From CAVHXA01 sp963639765 (GTDB lineage Bacteria; Bacillota; Clostridia; Oscillospirales; Oscillospiraceae), in assembly GCA_963639765.1 (NCBI GenBank), contig CAVHXA010000057.1:1-12215 (forward strand): a stretch of DNA of 12,215 bases. The letters run 5' to 3'. Below, one piece after another: positions 6,594 to 12,215 of the stretch; position 1 is the stretch's first letter; each line of letters opens with the position of its first letter. Under the pieces are notes generated by a model. The model saw only the letters and a program-made list of their open reading frames with translations. It had not been told where the DNA came from and searched no databases. The translations under genes and the position numbers were made by a program.

Positions 6594-7152
6594 TTCTCAC
6601 CTCGCTTTCGATGATGTTGAAGCGTTTGAACTCCGGAAGGGCGGCTTTTGCCGCTGCTTTTAATGGCTCGTCGCTCTTAGCTGCGGCAGACATTGCCAGA
6701 AGGCTTGCGGGGTAGATAATTTTTTCCAGCTTGCAATGCCGGAGGTCGTCATACTCGTCACAGAGGGGAATGCTGTTTTCACGGCTGATATAGTCCAGCA
6801 TGGCAAGAAGGTACAGGCTTTCCGGATACCATTTACGATCATAGTACCGGCGAATATCCTGGCTTTCCAGCGTTTCCAGGATAAAGTCCAGATCCCCCAG
6901 CTCCTTCACGCGATGGCAGACAGTGCTCTTGAAGTTCTCGAAGCTGCTGCGTCGGATAAAACACGGCTCAAGAAGCGTTTCCATGGACACATCCAGCGCT
7001 CCGGCGAGCTTGTAGACCGTCTCTGCGCTGCACTTTTCCAGCTGCGTCTTGCCATTTATGATATCGCTGCATGTGGTATACGGCACCTCGCTGTCCTTGG
7101 CGAGCTTGTAGACAGACATATGTTTTTCTCTCAGAAGATTCTGAAGCATCAT
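6583..7152 (-). CDS. XRE-family repressor, probable antitoxin (189 aa)
   Basis: Residues about 12-60 form a Cro/C1-type helix-turn-helix (SVYKLAKDSEVPYTTCSDIING, then AETVYKLAGALDVSMETLL). The remaining roughly 125 residues are not a known domain to me; they are helical-looking and acidic/basic mixed, and may bind the toxin. ATG at 7152 or the adjacent ATG at 7149 follows an AGGTGAAGG site; 7149 has the better spacing. The gene comes first in the operon, right behind a strong promoter with a palindrome, and overlaps the nucleotidyltransferase start, so it is likely an autoregulating antitoxin. A stand-alone regulator that merely neighbours the enzyme gene is less likely given the overlap. Confidence 0.8.
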   Translation of the reverse strand: MMLQNLLREKHMSVYKLAKDSEVPYTTCSDIINGKTQLEKCSAETVYKLAGALDVSMETLLEPCFIRRSSFENFKSTVCHRVKELGDLDFILETLESQDIRRYYDRKWYPESLYLLAMLDYISRENSIPLCDEYDDLRHCKLEKIIYPASLLAMSAAAKSDEPLKAAAKAALPEFKRFNIIESEVRNVV

Positions 7153-7176
7153 GATCCTTCACCTGCCTTTGCTAAT

Positions 7177-7205
7177 ATTATATCGGCATGCCGTGATAAA
7201 GTCAA
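7177..7205 (-). promoter_or_regulatory. Near-consensus promoter with operator-like palindrome for the XRE-nucleotidyltransferase operon
   Basis: On the minus strand, TTGACT (7205-7200) and TATAAT (7182-7177) are separated by exactly 17 bp. The spacer contains the perfect palindrome CGGCATGCCG (7184-7193), with looser TATC/GATA symmetry around it. The ATG lies about 25-30 bp downstream. A repressor dimer bound at the palindrome would block the promoter, which fits autoregulation by the XRE protein (inference). Confidence 0.8.
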
Positions 7206-7225
7206 TAGCGTGATGGAATTTTCTA

Positions 7226-7257
7226 CAAAAAGTCCCCGATCATTGCTGACGGGGACT
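7226..7257 (-). terminator. Rho-independent terminator of the envelope operon
   Basis: AGTCCCCG (7231-7238) and CGGGGACT (7250-7257) form an 8-bp perfect stem with an 11-nt loop. It is followed on the minus strand by TTTTTG. It lies 40 bp after the 73-aa membrane gene and just before the promoter of the toxin-antitoxin operon, separating the two units. Confidence 0.85.
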
Positions 7258-7296
7258 GTAAGATTCGCTATCTGGCGCATGGCATGTCAGGGAGAG

Positions 7297-7518
7297 CTAC
7301 TTCTTCTCTTCTCCTGCAAAGAACGATGCGGCGAACAGTATGATCATGATAAGAATATAGAGGACGTAGCATATGCGCCAGTGTTCCGCTCCGAAGGTAT
7401 ACTCTCCAATTTGGATTGTGCGGCCGAGCGTAGGACAGGATACGGCGCAATAGACAAAAACCGCAGCTGCTGCCAGCATCAGCAGGCTGATCATTCGTAG
7501 AATCCTCTTTTTGTTCAT
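7297..7518 (-). CDS. Small two-pass membrane protein of unknown function (73 aa)
   Basis: The protein has a basic N-terminus (MNKKRILRM), a first hydrophobic segment (about 9-28), a short extracytoplasmic loop of about 20 residues, and a second hydrophobic segment (about 49-67) rich in Ile and Leu, ending GEEKK. By the positive-inside rule both ends should be cytoplasmic. I recognise no named family. A weak GTGAG site precedes the ATG. It follows the 42-aa peptide gene by 29 bp and is followed by a strong terminator, so it is probably the last gene of the operon with the lipoprotein. Confidence 0.65.
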   Translation of the reverse strand: MNKKRILRMISLLMLAAAAVFVYCAVSCPTLGRTIQIGEYTFGAEHWRICYVLYILIMIILFAASFFAGEEKK

Positions 7519-7547
7519 TGTGGATACTCACTTTATCCTTCATCCGG

Positions 7548-7676
7548 TCAAGCGCGTTTCCTTCTGGCGCAGAGCCGGTTTGCTGCATAATTTCTGTGCG
7601 TGCAACAGACAACGAGAAGCGACACCGCAACCAGCACAGAAACGATTATCAAAGCAATTTTTGCTGCCCTTGACAT
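7548..7676 (-). CDS. 42-aa single-pass membrane peptide
   Basis: An ATG at 7676 is preceded by a strong GGGAGG site with 7-nt spacing. The peptide begins MSRAAKIALIIVSVLVAVSL, has one hydrophobic segment (about 7-25), a CC pair at its end, then a basic tail (ARRKRA). A cleavable lipoprotein signal is possible (VVCC), but the residues before the cysteine fit the lipobox poorly. It sits between the lipoprotein and the two-pass membrane gene, with gaps of 49 and 29 bp. Function is unknown; size and position suggest a subunit or modulator of its neighbours. Confidence 0.6.
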   Translation of the reverse strand: MSRAAKIALIIVSVLVAVSLLVVCCTHRNYAANRLCARRKRA

Positions 7677-7725
7677 AATCCAACCTCCCGTCAGTTTGTG
7701 GTTTGTTTGCATCGGAATTGCTCTG

Positions 7726-8814
7726 CTATCTCCCCGCCTGATATGAAAGGATATGCCAGGTGTCCCCGGCTCTTTGCAGCTTCAGGACATGCGCAGCGGA
7801 CCACAGCGTGACAACTTCTCCGGATTTCTCGCCGTACAGCGGATTGAATACGCCCGGTCCGAAATCGCTGGTGAAGGTGTAAAAGCATTCTGTTTCGGAG
7901 ATATAGAGTGCCTCGCTCTCCCAGTCTGTATGCATATCCTCCAGGCGGATTCCTGCGTACTGCATCAGGATATCCTCCACATAGGCTTTGGGCAGGCGGT
8001 GGCAGGGTATCGGCATTTCAGCAAGAGACAGGAGATGACTGTCTTCACCGCCCCGCCAATCCAGCTTTTCCTGAACAAGCCAGAATTCGGATTCATCGTC
8101 TGCATTGCCGGGCGCTAAATCCCCCTGTGCAGGGCAGTACGCCAGAAACGCACCGGCTTCGAGGTTTCGCGGATCATCATATTCCGACGAAAAGAAACAG
8201 CTGACCGCCGTTGCCGCAGACGAGTAGGCACCGGTCTCTTCGTCAAGTTCAGATGCGATGGATGCAGTGTAAGTCTGAAAATCGCCCAGCTCCTCCGCCG
8301 AAAGCGGCGTGCCTTCACCCCTATACGTTTCAGCAGCGCGGGCTTCTGCGAACCAGGCAGCGAAGGTATCATAGGCCATCCAGCCGGCCTGCCTGAGTAA
8401 GCCGTGCTCGTCCTCCAGATACGAAAGAGCAAACCACCCGTCGCCGGTGGCAGTGACCGCGTGAACGGGGATGAAATCGCCGGTCCCTGTCTGATATGCC
8501 GTAATCGTCACTCCGACTCCTTCAAAGATATAGCGGTATCCGGTACTCTCACCCCTTTCTTCCGGCGATTGAAACGAATCCCATGTATAGCTGCGAAGCT
8601 GCTCAATGTAGTATGAGGCGCGAATGGCGCTGTCTGCAGAGCATGAGTTTTCGCTCTCCCCGTAGTAATATAGCGTTGCTCCGGCGGGATCCAGGTTTTC
8701 CAGAATGCGCGTCAGATCGACCACCTCAAGCGTGACAGGTTCCGTGTCCGGCTGCGCCAGCTCTGTTGTTTTGGAACAGCCCAGCAGCGCGATGATAAGA
8801 GTAATGACAACCAA
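7726..8814 (-). CDS. Putative lipoprotein of unknown function (about 362-372 aa)
   Basis: The N-terminus carries a lipoprotein signal: a hydrophobic stretch LLVVITLIIALLGCSK with Cys in a fitting lipobox. The mature part is acidic, rich in Tyr, Trp and Glu, and has no domain I can name. Most likely it is anchored on the outer face of the membrane. The start is uncertain. The TTG at 8814 lacks a nearby ribosome binding site, and the in-frame codons before it encode RDRKKSARL, a perfect basic lead-in for the signal peptide. The strong GGAGGAGG site upstream sits next to an in-frame GTC (8844-8842), while the well-spaced GTG at 8840 is out of frame. A start codon has perhaps been lost. It is the first gene of a probable three-gene operon. 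Confidence 0.7.
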   Translation of the reverse strand: MVVITLIIALLGCSKTTELAQPDTEPVTLEVVDLTRILENLDPAGATLYYYGESENSCSADSAIRASYYIEQLRSYTWDSFQSPEERGESTGYRYIFEGVGVTITAYQTGTGDFIPVHAVTATGDGWFALSYLEDEHGLLRQAGWMAYDTFAAWFAEARAAETYRGEGTPLSAEELGDFQTYTASIASELDEETGAYSSAATAVSCFFSSEYDDPRNLEAGAFLAYCPAQGDLAPGNADDESEFWLVQEKLDWRGGEDSHLLSLAEMPIPCHRLPKAYVEDILMQYAGIRLEDMHTDWESEALYISETECFYTFTSDFGPGVFNPLYGEKSGEVVTLWSAAHVLKLQRAGDTWHILSYQAGR

Positions 8815-8873
8815 AAGTCTTGCGCTTTTCTTGCGATCACGGACTGCACCTCCTCCGAAAATAACGGCACATG

Positions 8874-8961
8874 TGTTGACTATCTTTCATATGTATAGTA
8901 TACTATAAAAGGACATAAGGAGCAAGCGACAAACATAACACCGTTTGAAAGATAGGCAACA
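8874..8961. repeat. Imperfect 16-bp inverted repeats flanking the lipoprotein promoter
   Basis: TGTTGACTATCTTTCA (8874-8889) and TGAAAGATAGGCAACA (8946-8961) are inverted copies with one mismatch in 16, about 56 bp apart. The probable promoter and a 14-bp palindrome lie between them. They could be paired operator sites of a regulator acting on both neighbouring genes, or ends of a tiny inserted element; no target duplication is evident. Confidence 0.55.
8894..8925 (-). promoter_or_regulatory. Probable promoter of the lipoprotein operon with a 14-bp palindrome over the -10 box
   Basis: On the minus strand, TTGCTC (8925-8920) and TATACT (8902-8897) are 17 bp apart. The -10 box lies inside the perfect palindrome TATAGTATACTATA (8894-8907). 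The -35 box is weak, which suits a regulated promoter. Start-site and regulator are inferred only. Confidence 0.5.
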
Positions 8962-9119
8962 AAAGCTTGCGACGTGTTGATTATCATGCAATTTGGCAAG
9001 AGCTTTCCGGAGAGGTTTCCCTTTGGCATACTCTTCGCGCAGAAGGGAGCTCATACCCATGCAGCCTTAGGGGATTTCCACAGAATGGGTTTCGACAAAC
9101 GGAGGGAAAAGTTTGAAAT

Positions 9120-9422
9120 ATGAAAAACATAACGTTACTGACTCTTGGCTTGTTTCTCTCCCTCGTTGGTATTTTGAATATTACAGGAGACATCAGCACC
9201 GTGCACGCCTATAACAGGCGAAAGGTCAATGAGGAGGACATGCCGAAGTATGGCCGGGCGATGGGTACGGGCACTCTGATCATTGGCTTAGCTCTGATCG
9301 CCGCTTTTGTCGTGGCATTCTGGAATGAATCGGCCATCACCTTTATTCTTACCCCCGCCATTCTTGTTGGAATTGGCTTTATGCTGTATGCCCAGATCAG
9401 GTATAACAGGGGAATCTTTTGA
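9120..9422 (+). CDS. DUF3784-like small membrane protein (100 aa)
   Basis: The protein has three hydrophobic segments (about 3-22, 50-68 and 72-90). The loop after the first reads STVHAYNRRKVNEEDMPKYG, which matches the hallmark of DUF3784-type membrane proteins common in Clostridia. Function is unknown. ATG at 9120 is forced, since an in-frame TGA precedes it; a GGAGGG site lies about 14 nt upstream, a long but tolerable spacing. It is the only + strand gene among minus-strand neighbours, divergent from the lipoprotein gene and convergent with the surface protein. The 8962-9119 interval before it holds no clear promoter. Confidence 0.75.
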   Translation: MKNITLLTLGLFLSLVGILNITGDISTVHAYNRRKVNEEDMPKYGRAMGTGTLIIGLALIAAFVVAFWNESAITFILTPAILVGIGFMLYAQIRYNRGIF

Positions 9423-9527
9423 AAATCGACTTCAGGTCACATTCCGGGACCATCACAATTACTACTGTCGCGAGGAGGGATGAGCATGAAAAGGAACACG
9501 GCTTTTCTATCGCTTATCCCCCATAAG

Positions 9528-9573
9528 CAGAAACAGAGGGCAAGCTCATTTACGGGCTTGCCCTCTGTTTCTG
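9528..9573. terminator. Strong bidirectional terminator between convergent genes
   Basis: CAGAAACAGAGGGCAAGC (9528-9545) and GCTTGCCCTCTGTTTCTG (9556-9573) form an 18-bp perfect stem with a 10-nt loop. The + side continues TGTTTATTT. It lies between the end of the DUF3784-like gene and the stop codon of the surface-protein gene (9581), so it most likely terminates both. Confidence 0.8.
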
Positions 9574-9580
9574 TGTTTAT

Positions 9581-12215
9581 TTAGCGATGGGTGCGGCTCC
9601 AGGTCTCACTGCCGCCGCTCTTGGTGTAATCATGGCCGTTGGCGGCCTCCATGACGTACCAGTAGGCCCAATGGCTCTCGCTCATATCCCGGAAGGTACG
9701 CAGTTCGCTCAGATGGCTGCGGATGTAGCTCTGGTCCGCGCTGCGCTCCAGCAGACGGCAGGTGACCGCCGCCACCTCGGCGCGGGTGATGTTGTTCTCC
9801 GGCTTGAAGGTCCCGTCCGAATACCCAGTGACCCAGCCGCGGGTGGCTGCGAAGTTGATATATTTTGCAGCCCAGTGGGTACTGGGTACATCGCTGAAGC
9901 TCTTGGTGCCCTCGGTCAGCTTTTCAAAGCGGCTGGCGATGGCGGCGAACTCCGCACGGGTCACGGGAGCGTCTGGACGGAAGCTGCCGTCCGTGTAGCC
10001 GGTGATGATGCCGAACTGCTGCATGTAGCCGATGTAATCAGACGCCCAATGAGTGGACGGGACATCGGTAAAGGTGTTGGCGTAGGTCTTGTTCGCGTCG
10101 ATCTGCTCGGTGAGCAGTCGTGCGAACATGGTGGTCACCTCGGCGCGTGTCATGTTGCGCTCCGGCCCGAAGGTGCCGTCCACATAGCCCACCAGGAATG
10201 TGAAGTGGTCATCGCGGTTCAGCTCTGCGGCCCTCTTGTTGACGAAGGTCACGGGGGAATAGGTCTTGCCGTTCATGGTGACACGGGAGCCGCTGACCGT
10301 GAGCTCATAGCTGTCTCCGGAGGTCACATAGCCGTCCGGGGCGCTCTTTTCCAGCAGGGTATAGGTGCCGCTGCCGACGCCCGTGAAGCGCACGACACCG
10401 CTGGAGTTGGAGGTGGCCGTGTACGCCTCCCGCCCCCGGCTGTCCTCCAGCACGAAGGTCGCGCCGGACAGAGCCTTGCCCTGCGCATCGGTCTTGTTGG
10501 CCGTGATGGTCACGCCGGTATATCCGCCGCCACCGCCGGAGGTATTGCGGGTATAGACGTTCTCAAAGGACATCTCGTTCGCCGGGGTCTCGCTCGGCAC
10601 ATAGTAGCTGCCGTCGTCCGATTCTTCCAGCGTGGCGGGGTAGAAGTAGAGCGCAAATTCTTTGTCGGCGTCATCGTCAGGCCCATTTGGAGTCACATAC
10701 CACACCGCATCGGAATAGGTCCAGTTCTCCGCACCGTCCGCTTTCTCACGGACATAGAAGCCCTCGTTGATGAGGGCTCTTACCTCGTTTTCCGAGCCGC
10801 TGATGACCAGCTCGCCAGGAAAGCTGCCGCTTCCGTTGGTGGTGACGGCGGCAGTGTAGAGGTCGTCGTAGTCCTTCAAATTGCTGTTGCCGGGATCGAA
10901 GATTTCAAGCTGGAAGGTCTCCTGTCCAGGGGATGTGTTGCCGCCCAGCCTTACCGTCTTGGTGAAGGGGATCTCATAGGTGACTCCGGTGTAGGTATTC
11001 GTGAAAGAGGCGGTTTCGGTAGATTCCGTCTGTTCCTGATTTTGCAAAGTGAACGAATACCGATATTGCTGAGTCTCGTTATCGGTATAGCGCTTTACGC
11101 GGTACAGCTCCGTGGAATAGCTCCAGCCAGCCGCATCGCCTTGCTTCTCCCGCAGATAGAACTCATGCTGACTGAAGCTGTCTACAGTATCGAGGCTTTC
11201 CGGAATTTCAAAGGTCAACGTGTCGCTCGTGGTTTTGTTTCCGGCGGCCGTTGTAAGCGTGGCTGTATCGACAAGCTGGTAGACAGGATTGCGATCCAGG
11301 TCTATACCGTCGACCATCAGCAGCTCAAAGGTGAAGGGCTCCGCGCCGGGAGCGGCGTTGCCGCGAAGCTCTACCGTCTTGCTGACGGGCAGCTGAATCT
11401 CCACGCGCTCATCCATCGCATTGACAAAGGTCGCGATGGTCTCGCCGGAAGCATATTTGTCGTAGGTCGGGTTTGAGGGTGCGGGCGGAAGATTGCCATC
11501 GCCGGGATTGTCGGTGACCCCGCCCGCTTCGCCTGTACTCCCGCCGCTGATCTGACGGACGGAGATCACATTCCCGTCGTTGGCTTCCGGGGCTACGATG
11601 ACCTCATACTCATCCGTTGAGGCCAGATAGCCGAAGGGGGCTTCGCTCTCGCTGAGGGTATAGGTTCCCGGCGCGATCCCGGAGAAAACCGCAGCGCCGT
11701 CCGCACCGCTGATGGCGCTATAGAAGGCAGAGAGGTTGTTATCCGTGCCCTGAAGCTCGAAGATTGCTCCCGCAAGGGGCCCGCCGCTGTCATCGGTCTT
11801 TTGGACCGTGAAGGAGGTCAAGTGTACCGGAACCAGGTTGCTGGCGTAGTCGGTTTTATAATCGCCGTTGTACTGCTCGGAGAAGACATAGAGCGTTTTG
11901 CCTGTCATATCTATGCCGGAGAGGCCGATTTGAAGCGATCCGTCCTTGCTTTCGGGCTGCGCGATGCGCCCGTAGTGGGTGATGCTGCCGCTGCTGTCTT
12001 TGATAATGGCGGAAATATACTCATTGGGTGCGGTGTCTGATTTAGGCGTTGCGCCGGAATAGCTGACCGTCACGATGTTATTTGTCTCATCATACGCCGT
12101 GGTCGCGACGTTGAACTTGCGACCGCTGTCTAAAAGCGTCAGCTTCCACTCGTTTCCGGTGTAATTCGTTACGGCGGTCAGCCCGTTCTCCATGTCCTCG
12201 GCGGACTTGCCGCCT
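9581..12215 (-). CDS. S-layer-anchored surface protein with isopeptide (SpaA and pilin-like) domains, N-terminus outside window
   Basis: This is the C-terminal ~877 residues of a large secreted protein; the frame stays open to the window edge. Counting from the Met at 12193: about 1-123 is a beta-rich repeat common in gut clostridial surface proteins (ends YVFSEQYNGDYKTDYASN); 124-200 is a SpaA/prealbumin-like domain (SESEAPFGY); 262-402 and 405-550 are two FctA/Spy0128-like pilin isopeptide domains, each with a Lys (272, 412), a Glu in the LREK/VREK motif (349, 483) and an Asn near the end (399, 545) placed to form an internal Lys-Asn bond; 559-652 is a second SpaA domain (Lys567, Glu615, Asn652); 658-818 holds three SLH repeats with GYxDGTF and TRAE motifs. 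No LPXTG is seen. It should attach through SLH domains to cell-wall polysaccharide and project a crosslinked stalk, probably for adhesion. Confidence 0.9.
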   Translation of the reverse strand, partial: GGKSAEDMENGLTAVTNYTGNEWKLTLLDSGRKFNVATTAYDETNNIVTVSYSGATPKSDTAPNEYISAIIKDSSGSITHYGRIAQPESKDGSLQIGLSGIDMTGKTLYVFSEQYNGDYKTDYASNLVPVHLTSFTVQKTDDSGGPLAGAIFELQGTDNNLSAFYSAISGADGAAVFSGIAPGTYTLSESEAPFGYLASTDEYEVIVAPEANDGNVISVRQISGGSTGEAGGVTDNPGDGNLPPAPSNPTYDKYASGETIATFVNAMDERVEIQLPVSKTVELRGNAAPGAEPFTFELLMVDGIDLDRNPVYQLVDTATLTTAAGNKTTSDTLTFEIPESLDTVDSFSQHEFYLREKQGDAAGWSYSTELYRVKRYTDNETQQYRYSFTLQNQEQTESTETASFTNTYTGVTYEIPFTKTVRLGGNTSPGQETFQLEIFDPGNSNLKDYDDLYTAAVTTNGSGSFPGELVISGSENEVRALINEGFYVREKADGAENWTYSDAVWYVTPNGPDDDADKEFALYFYPATLEESDDGSYYVPSETPANEMSFENVYTRNTSGGGGGYTGVTITANKTDAQGKALSGATFVLEDSRGREAYTATSNSSGVVRFTGVGSGTYTLLEKSAPDGYVTSGDSYELTVSGSRVTMNGKTYSPVTFVNKRAAELNRDDHFTFLVGYVDGTFGPERNMTRAEVTTMFARLLTEQIDANKTYANTFTDVPSTHWASDYIGYMQQFGIITGYTDGSFRPDAPVTRAEFAAIASRFEKLTEGTKSFSDVPSTHWAAKYINFAATRGWVTGYSDGTFKPENNITRAEVAAVTCRLLERSADQSYIRSHLSELRTFRDMSESHWAYWYVMEAANGHDYTKSGGSETWSRTHR

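Noticed and set aside
9587..11476. 629-codon + strand frame, the longest on that strand
   Set aside because: It is antisense to clear SLH and isopeptide domains, has composition typical of a shadow (Gly, Ala, Val, His rich), and no ribosome binding site.
1..12215. CRISPR array, tRNA or rRNA gene
   Set aside because: No regularly spaced direct repeats and no tRNA- or rRNA-like segment noticed on either strand by eye; no search tool was available.

Overview
The window looks like accessory DNA of a gut-type, high-GC Clostridia, most likely Oscillospiraceae. The evidence is large serine recombinases with zinc-ribbon and DUF4368-like C-termini, a TnpW-like peptide, an element-type sigma-like regulator, strong GGAGG ribosome binding sites, and a cell-surface protein that joins isopeptide (SpaA/pilin-like) domains to three S-layer homology domains. 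This assignment is inference from gene content. No rRNA, tRNA or housekeeping gene is visible.

Left edge (1-~54): the + strand encodes a piece of a large serine recombinase catalytic domain. It breaks off at ATGA, just where the family normally continues with an NEWY-type motif. The sequence beyond belongs to another element, so this looks like a nested integration with one element end captured at about 53-56.

Recombinase block (118-4194, minus strand): a TnpW-like peptide is followed by three serine recombinases (552, 545 and 151 aa) in a tight operon, the last two genes overlapping or nearly abutting their neighbours. The 151-aa member is only a resolvase domain, and its catalytic serine is replaced by alanine while the nearby arginines remain. 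Upstream (about 4230-4750) lies a gene-free stretch dense in hairpins, a candidate structured RNA or leader.

Regulator (4789-5343): a sigma-70 region 4-like protein. Its Shine-Dalgarno sequence lies inside one arm of a perfect 12-bp inverted repeat, with a rho-independent terminator just upstream. This suggests translational and transcriptional control of the regulator.

Defence-like module (5781-7205): an XRE-type repressor overlaps an AbiEii/DUF6036-like nucleotidyltransferase. They are driven by a near-consensus promoter with a palindrome in its spacer, which gives the layout of a toxin-antitoxin operon.

Envelope genes (7226-8925): a putative lipoprotein with an anomalous start, a 42-aa one-pass membrane peptide, and a 73-aa two-pass membrane protein form a probable operon ending in a clear terminator. 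Across the intergenic region lies a + strand DUF3784-like membrane protein. An 18-bp perfect-stem terminator separates it from the convergent, 5'-truncated SLH/isopeptide surface protein that fills 9581-12215.
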